Shown here: one piece after another, positions 24,186 through 32,844 of the stretch
How the letters are laid out: every line of letters starts with the position of its first letter
How positions within the stretch are numbered: position 1 is the stretch's first letter
Source of the DNA: Haloplanus natans DSM 17983
GTDB taxonomy: Archaea > Halobacteriota > Halobacteria > Halobacteriales > Haloferacaceae
DNA: 64,000 bases
Assembly: GCF_000427685.1 (NCBI RefSeq)
Contig: NZ_KE386573.1
Coordinates: forward strand, 186,001 to 250,000
Direction: 5' to 3'
Notes under the pieces: model-generated
The model's database searches: none
Told to the model about the DNA's origin: nothing
The model's input: the letters and a program-made list of their open reading frames with translations, nothing else
Program-made: the position numbers and the translations under genes

Positions 24186-25013
24186 ATGGTCTCGTCCTCG
24201 CTCCCGTTCGACGATTCGACGACAGATCGCCTCCGGGCGCTCGTCGTCGTCCTGATCGTCTCCAGTCTCGGCCTCGGTGCCGGCGTCGCCCTCGTCGTCG
24301 GGCTCTCGCTTCTCCTGGTCGGTGTCGGGCTGAACCCGTCGCCGTTCACCCTCCTCGTGATCTCGCTCGTCTCGATCCAGGGACTCGCGTTCGGCGGCGT
24401 TGCCCTCATCTATCTCCGCCTCCGGGATCGCCCCGTCACGAGCGTCGGCCTCCGACTCCCGTCGGTTCGGGAACTCCTGATCGTCGTGGCGGGCTACGCG
24501 ACGGCATTCGTCGCCGCCATCACCGGCGCCTTTCTCATCAGTATCACCGGCGCCCCGGCGGGTGAGAATCAGGTGGCCGAGTTCGCCAGCGCCGATCCGA
24601 CCGTCCTCCTCTGGCTGATCCCCGCCTCCTTTCTCCTCATCGGTCCCGGCGAGGAACTGCTCTTTCGCGGCATCGTCCAAGGGCGTCTCCGGGAGACGTT
24701 CGACCGCGTCCCCGGTGTCGTCATCGCGAGCGCGCTCTTTGCTGCCGTCCACTTCGTCGCCCTGACCGGCGGCGCCGGCGGCCGCATCGTCACCATCGCC
24801 GTCCTCTTTTTCCCCGCACTCGTCTTCGGGAGCGTCTACGAACTCACGGACAACCTCGTCGTCCCCGCCTTGGTTCACGGTGCGTACAACGCGACGCTCT
24901 TTGCCCTCGCCTACCTCGCCATTCGGCTCTCGGAGTCGGGGGCGTTCCCGCAGGGCGACGGGGCCGGCCCAGCCACACTCGTCGTCGACGCCGCTGTGCT
25001 TCTCCCCCACTGA
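24186..25013 (+). CDS. CPBP-family intramembrane glutamic protease (Abi/CAAX-like)
   Basis: 275 residues with about eight hydrophobic segments. The CPBP motifs are clear: GPGEELLFRGIVQGRL (motif 1, EExxxR), FAAVHFVALTG (motif 2, FxxxH) and VPALVHGAYNATLF (motif 3, HxxxN). The family includes Rce1 and many uncharacterised prokaryotic membrane proteases. The start at 24186 leaves a short polar N-terminus before helix 1. Its stop codon TGA is also the first three bases of palindromic element copy B. Confidence 0.88.
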   Translation: MVSSSLPFDDSTTDRLRALVVVLIVSSLGLGAGVALVVGLSLLLVGVGLNPSPFTLLVISLVSIQGLAFGGVALIYLRLRDRPVTSVGLRLPSVRELLIVVAGYATAFVAAITGAFLISITGAPAGENQVAEFASADPTVLLWLIPASFLLIGPGEELLFRGIVQGRLRETFDRVPGVVIASALFAAVHFVALTGGAGGRIVTIAVLFFPALVFGSVYELTDNLVVPALVHGAYNATLFALAYLAIRLSESGAFPQGDGAGPATLVVDAAVLLPH

Positions 25014-25088
25014 TACTGTTTACTGTAACTGTGTACCGACGGTTCGCCGACCCACCTTGGCGAACCATCGGTACTGACGTACCGCAAC
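25011..25088. repeat. Dispersed palindromic element, copy B
   Basis: It starts TGATACTGTTTACTGTAACT and continues GTACCGACGGTTCGCC; the complementary arm GGCGAACCATCGGTACTGACG follows after a 10-nt loop (GACCCACCTT). The central 16-18 bp arms pair almost perfectly and the outer parts are more diverged. The TGA at 25011-25013 is the stop codon of the CPBP gene. It lies between the CPBP and tgtA genes, both on the plus strand. Confidence 0.78.
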
Positions 25089-25139
25089 CCGCTCGAGCGG
25101 AACGGAACCCTTACCGCCGCGCCCGTGAAAGCCGGGGCC

Positions 25140-26636
25140 ATGCGCGAGCATTTCGAACTGCGGCGCGGCGACGCCCTCGGCCGCATCGGGGCGCTGACCG
25201 TGCCGCGGGCCGGTCGGACGGTCGAGACGCCGGCGCTTCTCCCCGTCATCAATCCCAACATCCGGACGGTGTCGCCCGCCCGTCTCGAAGCCGAGTTCGG
25301 CGCCGACGCCCTGATCACCAACGCCTACATCATCCGCAAGACGGCCGACCTCCGGGACCGTGCGCTCGAAGAGGGCCTGCACGACATGCTCGACTTCTCG
25401 GGGGCGATTTTCACCGACTCCGGCTCCTTCCAGCTCGCCGAATACGGCGAAATAAACGTGACGACCGGCGAGATTCTGGAGTTCCAGCGAGCGATCGGCT
25501 CCGACGTCGGGACGCCAGTGGACGTGCCGACGCCGCCCGACGCCCCCCGCGAGAGCGCCGAGGCGGACCTGGAGACCACCCGGCGGGCGCTCGCGGACGC
25601 CGAAGCCGTCGACACCGGCGAGATGCTGGTCAACGCGCCGATCCAGGGGTCGACCCACCTCGACCTCCGGGAGGCGGCCGCCCGCCACGCCGACGGGACC
25701 GACCTCGACGTGTTCCCGGTCGGGGCCGTCGTCCCGTTGATGAACGACTACCGCTACGACGACGTGGTCGACGTGGTGGCGGCGGCAAAGCGGGGGTTGG
25801 GCGCCGACTGCCCCGTCCACCTCTTCGGCGCCGGCCACCCAATGATGTTCGCGCTCGCCGTCGCGATGGGCTGTGATCTCTTCGACTCCGCGGCGTACGC
25901 CATCTACGCCCGCGACGGTCGCTATCTCACCGTCCGGGGGACCAAACATCTGGCGGACATCGACTACTTCCCCTGTGAGTGTCCGGTCTGCAGCGAGTGG
26001 ACGCCCGCCGACCTCCGCGCCGCGGCCGACGACGAGCGCGACCGCCTGCTGGCCGAACACAACCTGCACGTCTCCTACGGCGAGTTGCGGCGGATCAAGG
26101 CCGCGATCCGCGAGGGCACCCTGCTCGAACTCGTCGAGACGCGCGCCCGCGGTCATCCCGCGATGCTCGACGGCTACCGCACCCTGCTGGATCACGCACG
26201 TCAGATCGAACGCCACGACCCCGCCTCCAAGGGCGCGTTCTTCTACTGCTCGGCCGAGGGCGCGCGCCGGCCGGAGGTGGTCCGCCACCACGACCGGATC
26301 GGCCGCCTCGACGCGCCCGACCGCCTGCTGGTGACCGAGGGATCGGCCCCCTCCGGCGACCGCTTCGATGCCGCGTGGCGCCTCCTCCCCCCCTTCGGCC
26401 CCGTCCCACGCGCGCTCTCGGAGACGTACCCGTTCACCGCCGAACTACCGGAGCGCCTCGACCGGGACGCCCACGAGGCGGCCGCCCACGGCGTCGCCGC
26501 CCTCGTCGACGCCAACCCCGCGACCGACGTGACGGTCGCCCACGACGACTGGCCGGCGTCGGCGCTCGCACTCCTCCCCGAGTCGGTCACCGTCGAGCCA
26601 CTGGGGGCGCGACCGGAGCCGAACGGGACCGAGTGA
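25140..26636 (+). CDS. tgtA: Archaeosine tRNA-guanine transglycosylase
   Basis: 498 residues. The TGT barrel has the nucleophile region [13 protein letters not shown] and a second active-site stretch, [19 protein letters not shown]. The zinc site is CECPVC (Cys279, 281, 284) with downstream His. Archaeal TgtA replaces G15 of tRNA with preQ0 as the first tRNA step of archaeosine synthesis. The length near 500 without a PUA domain is as in haloarchaea. The start at 25140 ([17 protein letters not shown]) is preferred over the in-frame ATG five codons upstream (25125). The later-step genes are at 28447 and 58495. Confidence 0.95.
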   Translation: MREHFELRRGDALGRIGALTVPRAGRTVETPALLPVINPNIRTVSPARLEAEFGADALITNAYIIRKTADLRDRALEEGLHDMLDFSGAIFTDSGSFQLAEYGEINVTTGEILEFQRAIGSDVGTPVDVPTPPDAPRESAEADLETTRRALADAEAVDTGEMLVNAPIQGSTHLDLREAAARHADGTDLDVFPVGAVVPLMNDYRYDDVVDVVAAAKRGLGADCPVHLFGAGHPMMFALAVAMGCDLFDSAAYAIYARDGRYLTVRGTKHLADIDYFPCECPVCSEWTPADLRAAADDERDRLLAEHNLHVSYGELRRIKAAIREGTLLELVETRARGHPAMLDGYRTLLDHARQIERHDPASKGAFFYCSAEGARRPEVVRHHDRIGRLDAPDRLLVTEGSAPSGDRFDAAWRLLPPFGPVPRALSETYPFTAELPERLDRDAHEAAAHGVAALVDANPATDVTVAHDDWPASALALLPESVTVEPLGARPEPNGTE

Positions 26637-26708
26637 ACGGTCCCCGTCCTTCGTGGTACCGCGACTCTCGCAACGGTTATGAGTGAGCCGGGTGTACGAT
26701 CGGTTGTA

Positions 26709-26903
26709 ATGGCAAACGGTACGGTTGATTTCTTCAACGACACAGGCGGCTACGGTTTCATCGAGACTGACGACGCGGACGACGACGTGTTCTTCCACAT
26801 GGAGGACGTTGGCGGTCCGGACCTCGAAGAGGGACAGGACGTAGAGTTCGAAATCGAGGACTCCCCCAAGGGTCCGCGCGCGACCAACGTCGTTCGTAAC
26901 TAA
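26709..26903 (+). CDS. cspA: Cold-shock domain protein
   Basis: 64 residues forming a single cold-shock OB fold: NGTVDFFNDTGGYGFIETD (RNP1-like GYGFIE), DVFFHMEDV (RNP2-like VFFH) and GPRATNVVRN at the end. CspA proteins bind single-stranded RNA/DNA as chaperones. The acidic bias (DDADDDVF, DLEEGQDVEFEIED) is typical of haloarchaeal versions. Start ATG 26709 is preceded by GGTTGTA. Confidence 0.95.
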   Translation: MANGTVDFFNDTGGYGFIETDDADDDVFFHMEDVGGPDLEEGQDVEFEIEDSPKGPRATNVVRN

Positions 26904-27094
26904 ACTGAACACGCGTCCGATCGGGATTCCCCGATCCGGACGCTCTCGGGCGTTCGTTTCGCGGTGACGCCCACCGACCACGATTTTTGACGTGCCGATC
27001 CCTCGCCCGCAGCGACGGCGACAGTGTGTCGTTCGCAACCGTCACACACCCACGTATCATTTAATTACCAACATCCCCTCGGTACGACCGACCG

Positions 27095-27466
27095 ATGTCC
27101 AACCGATCCCGCGACGCCGACACGACGGACTGCGACGCGACCGAGCCGACGGACGGCGACCTGCTCGCCGCGAGCGCAGCGGCGGCCCTCCGCAATCTCG
27201 CCGATCGGATCGACGAGCGCGCCGAATCGCTCCCTATCGGCCCCGCGCGTCACCACGCTCGGCGCGCCGCCGCGGCCGCGCGGACGACGGCGGACGGCGA
27301 CGCCCATCTCGGCGCCCGTCGCGTCGCACTCGGCGAACTCGTCACGGAACTCCGGACCGCCGCCGACGAGGCCGAGGCGACGCGGACCCAGTACGAACTG
27401 CTCCAACTCCTCTACGAGGAGGCGTTGCCGGTGACCCGCGAGGCGAGCGCCGACGTCTACGGCTGA
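27095..27466 (+). CDS. Helical haloarchaeal protein of unknown function
   Basis: 123 residues. A low-complexity, Asp/Thr-rich N-terminus (RDADTTDCDATEPTDGD) is followed by three Ala/Arg/Glu-rich helices (AAALRNLADRIDERAESL; ARRVALGELVTELRTAADEA; TQYELLQLLYEEALPVTREA). No catalytic motif or membrane segment is seen. A TATA-like CATTTAATTA (27057-27066) sits about 30 nt before the ATG, as for a leaderless or short-leader transcript. No family recognised. Confidence 0.65.
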   Translation: MSNRSRDADTTDCDATEPTDGDLLAASAAAALRNLADRIDERAESLPIGPARHHARRAAAAARTTADGDAHLGARRVALGELVTELRTAADEAEATRTQYELLQLLYEEALPVTREASADVYG

Positions 27467-27525
27467 GCGGACCGTCCTGGTGTGTCGCCGGGCGAGTGTC
27501 CAGCACACTCGCTTCCGCCGATTCG

Positions 27526-27993
27526 TCAGTCCCGGCCGCCGTCCACGTCCCGCATCCGGTCGGAGAAGTCCCACGAGTAACACCGCTCGGGGTCGACGCT
27601 GATCGTCACCTCGTCGCGCGCCGGGTCGAGGAGGCGACGGGCGAGCGAGGAGTCGGTGTCGCCGAGATACCGCTCCAACAGAGTTCGGAGGGTTTCCTTG
27701 TCGTCGTCCGGGGAAATCGTCGCCGAGCCACAGCCACGAACCCCCCGATACGGTGGGTCGTTCGTCGACACCTCGAACGCGACGCCGTCGTCCGCGCGGA
27801 GATAGCGCACCACGTCCGCGTCGGCCGAGGTGGCACATCGGAACACGCCGGCGTCGGCGTCGAAGTCGTACCACAGCGAGAGCATCCAGAGGCCGCCGGC
27901 GGGCGTCCGACAGGCCACCCGGATCGGGACGTACGCGTCGGCCAGAAACGCCGCAACCTCGGCCCGGTCCCACTCGCCGGTGTACTCGGTCAT
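27526..27993 (-). CDS. Pyridoxamine 5'-phosphate oxidase-like flavin/F420-binding protein
   Basis: 155 residues with the split-barrel PNPOx pattern: AYVPIRVACRTPAGGLWMLSLWYDF, FRCATSADADVVRYLRADDGVAFEVSTN, YRGVRGCGSATI and EVTISVDPERCYSWDFSDRM near the end. Such small proteins bind FMN, F420 or heme. The substrate is not deducible. The start at 27993 fits the domain boundary. It is convergent with the 27095 gene and followed by a divergent small membrane-protein gene. Confidence 0.82.
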   Translation of the reverse strand: MTEYTGEWDRAEVAAFLADAYVPIRVACRTPAGGLWMLSLWYDFDADAGVFRCATSADADVVRYLRADDGVAFEVSTNDPPYRGVRGCGSATISPDDDKETLRTLLERYLGDTDSSLARRLLDPARDEVTISVDPERCYSWDFSDRMRDVDGGRD

Positions 27994-28159
27994 GCGCCGC
28001 GTTGGGACGCGGGTGGCTAAAATCCGAGGACGACTATCGTAGCGTTTGGAACTGCCTGCACACCCGATCGCACCCCGCCCTGCGATGGGGTGGGCAGTGA
28101 TCTACCGCGGCTACTACAGCCGCCGAACGCTTTTCTCAGCCGGCCGAGAAGGGCGTGCC

Positions 28160-28399
28160 GTGCCCCTCCCAGTCCTCCAGGCCGCCGTCCCCGGCGGGAT
28201 CGAACTCCTGATCGTACTCGTCATCGCGCTGTTTTCCCTCCTTCTCCCCCTCGGCGTCGCCGTTCTGGTCTACCGGGACGCGACGCGCCGGGGCAGTCGT
28301 CACGCCCTCGCGTGGGCGGTCGGCGCCTTCCTCGGCAGTATCGTCGTCTGGATCCTCTACTACGTCGTCCGCGACGAGGTGGGGACACGTTCCGTGTAG
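28160..28399 (+). CDS. Small two-helix membrane protein, unknown function
   Basis: 79 residues if started at GTG 28160; an in-frame ATG at 28085 would add 25 residues of Arg-rich sequence with no homology signal, so GTG is preferred. Two helices: GIELLIVLVIALFSLLLPLGVAVLVY and ALAWAVGAFLGSIVVWILYYV, joined by RDATRRGSRH, and a short charged tail. The motif VYRDAxRRG between two helices recurs in small archaeal membrane proteins of unknown role. It lies 47 nt before arcS on the same strand. Confidence 0.6.
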   Translation: MPLPVLQAAVPGGIELLIVLVIALFSLLLPLGVAVLVYRDATRRGSRHALAWAVGAFLGSIVVWILYYVVRDEVGTRSV

Positions 28400-28446
28400 C
28401 CGGCTGGGAACGAAACGTAGTTTGGCGCCGGTCCCGACGACCACCT

Positions 28447-30195
28447 ATGACCGAGTATTTCGAGGTACACGCGCGTGACGGCGCCGCGCGGATCGGCGAA
28501 CTCCGCCTGCGTGACCCCGTCACGACGCCCACCCTCGCCGACGACGTGGTCGTCGACGCCGGGAGCCTTTGGGCCGCCGACCGCGACGTGCCCGAGGGCG
28601 ACGAGGGGGCGCTGACGGTCCTTCCCCATCGTGCCTTCCCCGCGGGCACCGATCCGACCGTCCAGGAGTCGTTCGCCGTCGACTACCCCGACGTGGACTA
28701 CCCGAGTGCCGGCGTCGTCACCGGCGAGACGGCCGGCGACTACGGCTGTGACGCGTACGTCCTCGCCACCGCCGCCGGCGTCGTCGGCCACGGCGAATCC
28801 TTCCGCGACGAACTGATCGCCGTCCGCGAGGCGACCCCGCCGGACACCGCGCTCTATCTCGCCGGCGTCGCCACCCCCGCGAACGTCGCCACTCTCGTCG
28901 CCGCCGGCGTCGATCTGGTCGACGCCAAACTCGCCCGCGTGAAGGGTCGCCAGGGCGTCTACCTCACGACCGACGGCGAGTACCACCTCGGCGAACTCGA
29001 CGAACTCCCCGGTGCCTTCCCCTCGGACCCGCCGCTTTCCGAATTCACCCGCGAGGACTGTGTCGCCCACAACGTCGCAGCACTCGAATCGGCGCTGTCG
29101 ACGGTCCGAATCCGGATTCGACGGGGGCGGCTGCGCGACTACTTGGAGGGACAGGCCCGCCACGAGAACTGGCTGACCGCCACCGTCCGCGAGTTCGACC
29201 ACGAGTACCGCTATCTCGAGGCGCGGACGCCCGTCCTCCGCGACACCGAACTCAGCGCGGCGAGCGAGGAGACGATGGACCGCGTGGAGATCCAGCGCTT
29301 CGCCGACCGCGTGACGACCCGCTACCGCAACCGCTTCGACGGCCCTCTCGTCCTCGTCCCCTGTTCGGCACGGAAACCGTACAGCGACTCCCAGAGCCAC
29401 GCGCAATTTCACCGCGCCATCAACTACCGCGGCCACCTCGTCTCGATGACCTCCCCCATCGGCGTCGTCCCGCAGGAGTTGGAGTGTACTTACCCCGCCC
29501 AGCACTACGACGCCGTCGTCACCGGCGACTGGACCGAAGGGGAGAAGACGTTCGTCGCGGAAGCCCTCCGGCGCTACCTCGACCGGAACGACTACCCCCG
29601 CGTCATCGCCCACGTCCCCGGCGAGGGGTACCGCGACATCTGTGAGCGCGTCGCCGAGAACGTGGATGTTCCCTTCGAGTTCACCGTCGCGGACCACCCC
29701 ACCACCTCGGAGTCGCTGTCGAACCTCTCGGACACCCTCTCGGGCGAACTCAAGTACTCGAAGCGGACGCGCCAGCACAACACGGTGCGGGCCATCGCGG
29801 ACTACCAGTTCGGTGTGGGCGCGGGCGACGACCTGTTCCCCGACCTGCAAACGACGAGTCGCCACCCGAAACTCCAGATCCGGGACGGCGATGGCACCCA
29901 GCTCGCGGCGCAGGTCCCCCAGTACGGCGTCCTCTCCTTTACGCTCGCGGGCGCCCGCCACTGGGCCGAGAGCGCGGCGCCGACCAAGCGGGTCGACATC
30001 GACTCCTTCGTCCCACACGGGAGCGTCCTCGCGCCGGGCGTCGTCGACGCGAGCGCCGACGTCCGCGTCGGCGACGAGGTAGTCGTCGAGGGGCCGGCAG
30101 CCTTCGGCGTCGGCCGCGCCGCGATGAGCGGGCCGGAGATGCGCGACAGTTCGCGTGGCGTCGCCGTCGAGGTGCGACACGTCGAAGAGCGGTAG
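28447..30195 (+). CDS. arcS: Archaeosine synthase subunit alpha ArcS
   Basis: 582 residues. It is related to TGT but has lost the glycosylase centre. The N-terminal part is a divergent TGT barrel, followed by the diagnostic ArcS segment VPCSARKPYSDSQSH with Cys306. The C-terminal PUA domain covers about 505-582 (VDIDSFVPHGSVLAPGVVDA...VEGPAAFGVGRAAMSG). ArcS attaches an amino-acid moiety to preQ0-15, and a radical SAM partner then forms archaeosine. That partner is encoded at 58495. ATG 28447 gives the usual MTEYFEVHARDGAARIG start. Confidence 0.94.
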   Translation: MTEYFEVHARDGAARIGELRLRDPVTTPTLADDVVVDAGSLWAADRDVPEGDEGALTVLPHRAFPAGTDPTVQESFAVDYPDVDYPSAGVVTGETAGDYGCDAYVLATAAGVVGHGESFRDELIAVREATPPDTALYLAGVATPANVATLVAAGVDLVDAKLARVKGRQGVYLTTDGEYHLGELDELPGAFPSDPPLSEFTREDCVAHNVAALESALSTVRIRIRRGRLRDYLEGQARHENWLTATVREFDHEYRYLEARTPVLRDTELSAASEETMDRVEIQRFADRVTTRYRNRFDGPLVLVPCSARKPYSDSQSHAQFHRAINYRGHLVSMTSPIGVVPQELECTYPAQHYDAVVTGDWTEGEKTFVAEALRRYLDRNDYPRVIAHVPGEGYRDICERVAENVDVPFEFTVADHPTTSESLSNLSDTLSGELKYSKRTRQHNTVRAIADYQFGVGAGDDLFPDLQTTSRHPKLQIRDGDGTQLAAQVPQYGVLSFTLAGARHWAESAAPTKRVDIDSFVPHGSVLAPGVVDASADVRVGDEVVVEGPAAFGVGRAAMSGPEMRDSSRGVAVEVRHVEER

Positions 30196-30253
30196 CCGAC
30201 GAGGCGTCGGGACGATGATAACGCTTAACACCGTTTCCCGATTACGTGGGTCG

Positions 30254-32077
30254 ATGTCATCGCCCGGACGGCGCGACGTGATTCGGGTCGACCTTTCGGC
30301 GGGCACCGTCGTCCGCGAACGCGTCCCCGACGACTGGCGACGTGACTTTCTGGGGGGCAAGGGCCTCGGCGCCCGCTACCTCTACGACGAGCTCGACGCG
30401 GGGATCGACCCGCTCGGCCCCGACAACCGCCTCGCCTTCTTCGTCGGGCCGCTCTCGGGCTATCTCCCCGCCGAGTCGCGCTACGCCGCCGTCACCAAAT
30501 CGCCGCTGACCGGCGCCTTCCTCGATTCCTACAGCGGCGGCTCCTTCGCGGACGCCCTCGCCGTCGCGCTCCCCGACGCGTTCGGCCTGCTCGTCCAGGG
30601 GGCGGCCGACGAACCGGTGCGACTCACCGTCGCGGACGGCGAGGCGGCGCTCCGGCCGGCGGACGATCTGTGGGGGGCCGACGCGGCCGCCGTCGACGAC
30701 GCCCTCGACGGGGCCGTCGCCTGTATCGGCCCCGCCGGCGAGAACGAGGTGGCGTACGCGACGATCGCTTCCGACGGCGGCGACCACCACGCCGGCCGGG
30801 GCGGCGCCGGGGCCGTGATGGGCGCCAAGCGGCTGAAAGCCGTCGTCGTCCACGGCGACTCGCCCGAACCGACGCCGGAACTCGCCGAACTCCGGCAGCG
30901 GTACGACGACGCCTACCGCGACGACGACACCGGCCGCTGGCAGGCCGCCGGCGAGACGGTCGAGAGCGTCGACTTCGCCAACGAGGTTGGCGTCCTTTCC
31001 ACCCGCGGCTGGCAGGCCGGCACGTTCGACGACGCCGCCGATATCGGCGTCGAGGCGGTTCGCGAGGCGTCGACGGGCCGGGAGAACGAGAGCGACGCGG
31101 TGCCCGGCGGCTTCCGTGTCGAGGCCGCGGACGGCGAGTCGGAGTCGGTGCCACGGGGCGGCGCCCTCATGTCGCTCGGCGCCGGCCTCGGGGTCGACGA
31201 CTTCGACGACGTGGCCCGTCTCGGAGCCACCTGTGATCTGCTGGGGATGGACGCCATCAGCGCCGGCAACGCCGTCGCGTGGGCGATGCGGGCGGCGGAC
31301 GCCGACGCTGTCGACTTCGAGGTCGCTGACCTCGCGTTCGGCGACGCCGACGCCGCCGAGGCGTTGCTGACGGCCATCGCCGCCCGCTCGACGACCCTCG
31401 GCGATACGCTCGCCGACGGCGTCGACGCCGCCCGCGAGCGCTACGGCGCCGGGACGGTGCCGACGGTGAAGTCGATGGAGCTTCCGGCCTACGATCCCCG
31501 CGGCGCCGCGGGGATGGCGCTCGCGTACGCCACCAGCGACCGTGGCGGCTGTCACCGCCGCGCCCGGCCGGTCGAGCGCGAGGCGTTCGCCCGCGACGAG
31601 TGGACGACCGCCGACCGCGTCGCTACCGTCGTGGGCGCACAGAACGTCCGCTCGACGCTCTGGAGCCTCGTCGTCGACGACTTCGCCGGCGAGACCATGT
31701 GGGAGGACCTCGGCGCCGAGTGGCTGTCGGCCGTCGGCCTCGACTACGACCGCGACTCGCTGGCGACGCTCGGCGAACGCGTCTGGACGCTCGTCCGCCT
31801 GTTCAACGTCCGCGAGGGCTTTGCCCGCGCGGACGACTCCCTGCCCGAACTGTTCGAAGACCCGCTCCCCGACGGCCCGGCCGCCGGCCGCACCGTCGAC
31901 CGCGAGGCGTTCGATGCCATGCTCGACGCCTACTACGCCGCCCGTGGCTGGTCGCCCGACGGCCGCCCCACGGCCGAGACGGTCGATCGGCTTGGGCTCA
32001 CCGCGGTCGTCGACGACCAAACGCCACTCGGCGCGGCGGCCGCCCGGACCGATTCCGACTCCGACCACACTCCGTGA
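30254..32077 (+). CDS. AOR-family protein lacking three Fe-S ligand cysteines
   Basis: 607 residues with the aldehyde ferredoxin oxidoreductase layout: LGGKGLGARYLYDEL, GPLSGYLPAESRYAAVTKSP, IGPAGENEVAYA, GRGGAGAVMGAKRLKAVVV and a C-terminal catalytic domain (SMELPAYDPRGAAGMALAYA). The AOR [4Fe-4S] cluster normally uses a CxxCxxxC motif plus a distant Cys. Here the motif region has no Cys (STGRENESDAVPGGFRV), and only the distal one remains (Cys433 in GGCHRR). The pterin-binding motifs persist. It could be a cluster-free or non-redox paralogue. The intact family member is at 56359. A GTGA overlap joins it to a zinc-ribbon gene. Confidence 0.85.
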   Translation: MSSPGRRDVIRVDLSAGTVVRERVPDDWRRDFLGGKGLGARYLYDELDAGIDPLGPDNRLAFFVGPLSGYLPAESRYAAVTKSPLTGAFLDSYSGGSFADALAVALPDAFGLLVQGAADEPVRLTVADGEAALRPADDLWGADAAAVDDALDGAVACIGPAGENEVAYATIASDGGDHHAGRGGAGAVMGAKRLKAVVVHGDSPEPTPELAELRQRYDDAYRDDDTGRWQAAGETVESVDFANEVGVLSTRGWQAGTFDDAADIGVEAVREASTGRENESDAVPGGFRVEAADGESESVPRGGALMSLGAGLGVDDFDDVARLGATCDLLGMDAISAGNAVAWAMRAADADAVDFEVADLAFGDADAAEALLTAIAARSTTLGDTLADGVDAARERYGAGTVPTVKSMELPAYDPRGAAGMALAYATSDRGGCHRRARPVEREAFARDEWTTADRVATVVGAQNVRSTLWSLVVDDFAGETMWEDLGAEWLSAVGLDYDRDSLATLGERVWTLVRLFNVREGFARADDSLPELFEDPLPDGPAAGRTVDREAFDAMLDAYYAARGWSPDGRPTAETVDRLGLTAVVDDQTPLGAAAARTDSDSDHTP

Positions 32078-32253
32078 CCGACCGCGACACGCCCGCTTCG
32101 AACCCTTCGCGCCCCCACGACTGTTACCGGTGTGGCGCGACCATCGATCCCGGTCACGTCTACGGCGCCCTCGATCTGCTCGACGCCGACGGCGACCTGC
32201 GGGTGCTGCTCTGTCGCTCCTGTTCGGCCGAGTTGCGCGCGTTTCTGGACTGA
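32074..32253 (+). CDS. 59-residue zinc-ribbon protein coupled to the AOR-like gene
   Basis: It starts at GTG 32074 inside the AOR-like stop (GTGA overlap), a strong sign of translational coupling. It carries two CxxC knuckles, CYRCG and CRSC, about 30 residues apart with a GHVYGALDLLDADGDLRVLL hairpin between them. This is a typical four-cysteine zinc ribbon. The stop TGA (32251-32253) is the first three bases of palindromic element copy C. Its role is unknown; it may be a chaperone or partner of the AOR-like protein. Confidence 0.72.
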   Translation: MTDRDTPASNPSRPHDCYRCGATIDPGHVYGALDLLDADGDLRVLLCRSCSAELRAFLD

Positions 32254-32332
32254 TACGGTTTATCGCCCGTCAGTACCGGTGGTTCGCCGGACTGTCTCGA
32301 CGAACCAGTGTACACGGTTACGATACTCCGTA
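32251..32332. repeat. Dispersed palindromic element, copy C
   Basis: It begins TGATACGGTTTATCGCCCGT, continues CAGTACCGGTGGTTCGCC, and after a short loop (GGACTGTCTC) the complementary GACGAACCAGTGTACACGG and ACGATACTCCGTAC follow. The arms are imperfect but clearly related to copies A and B in both sequence and size. As in copy B, its first three bases are the stop codon of the upstream plus-strand gene. Confidence 0.75.
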
Positions 32333-32410
32333 CGAGACGGATCGCCGTGTCCGGGACGGCGATCCGTCACAGTGCGGGACCCTTTTACCCCTCGCGGGCT
32401 ACCGGATCGT

Positions 32411-32797
32411 ATGGACGAGTTCGACCTCGGCGTTCCCACGCAGATTCTGGAATCGCTCCCCGACGAGGACGAGGCGGCCCGGCAGGATATGCAGCGAGCT
32501 GTCGCCGGCCTCGAAGCGCGGCTGAACGAGGGCGTCGCCGCCGCGGACGACGAACGCGAGGCGGCCCAGACCGTCGTCGGCGCGCTCGAACGCCTCGAAG
32601 ACCAGCTCGAACAGTACGACGAGTTCGTCCCCGAACTCCGGGCGTGGGGACAGTCGCCCATCTACGCCATCGCGTGGCGCAACCTGCAGGCGGACCTCAT
32701 CATGCAGATCCAGGAGGTCGGCTGGGTCGCCGAGCGCATCGATCAGGAGCGCAACTACCGGACCGTCGAGGACGGCATCCGACTCCGCGATCGGTAG
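32411..32797 (+). CDS. Helical/coiled-coil haloarchaeal protein, unknown function
   Basis: 128 residues, acidic. The N-terminal MDEFDLGVPTQILESLPDED is followed by long helices with heptad character (AARQDMQRAVAGLEARLNEG; AAQTVVGALERLEDQLEQYD). A conserved-looking stretch is WGQSPIYAIAWRNLQADLIM, and the end is ERNYRTVEDGIRLRDR. No enzyme motif. It leads a run of four same-strand genes that includes the SAMP/MoaD-like modifier at 32845 (47-nt gap). I do not recognise a named family. Confidence 0.65.
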   Translation: MDEFDLGVPTQILESLPDEDEAARQDMQRAVAGLEARLNEGVAAADDEREAAQTVVGALERLEDQLEQYDEFVPELRAWGQSPIYAIAWRNLQADLIMQIQEVGWVAERIDQERNYRTVEDGIRLRDR

Positions 32798-32844
32798 GGT
32801 GCGCTGTCGCGTTCCTTTTTACGCTCGCGCTCCGAACGGGTGGC

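Noticed and set aside
28360-30360. 666-residue minus-strand open frame
   Set aside because: It lies fully opposite arcS and is Arg/Val/Asp-rich without domains; it is a third-position GC shadow.
30257-32068. 603-residue minus-strand open frame
   Set aside because: Antisense to the AOR-like gene, with repetitive low-complexity composition and no motif.
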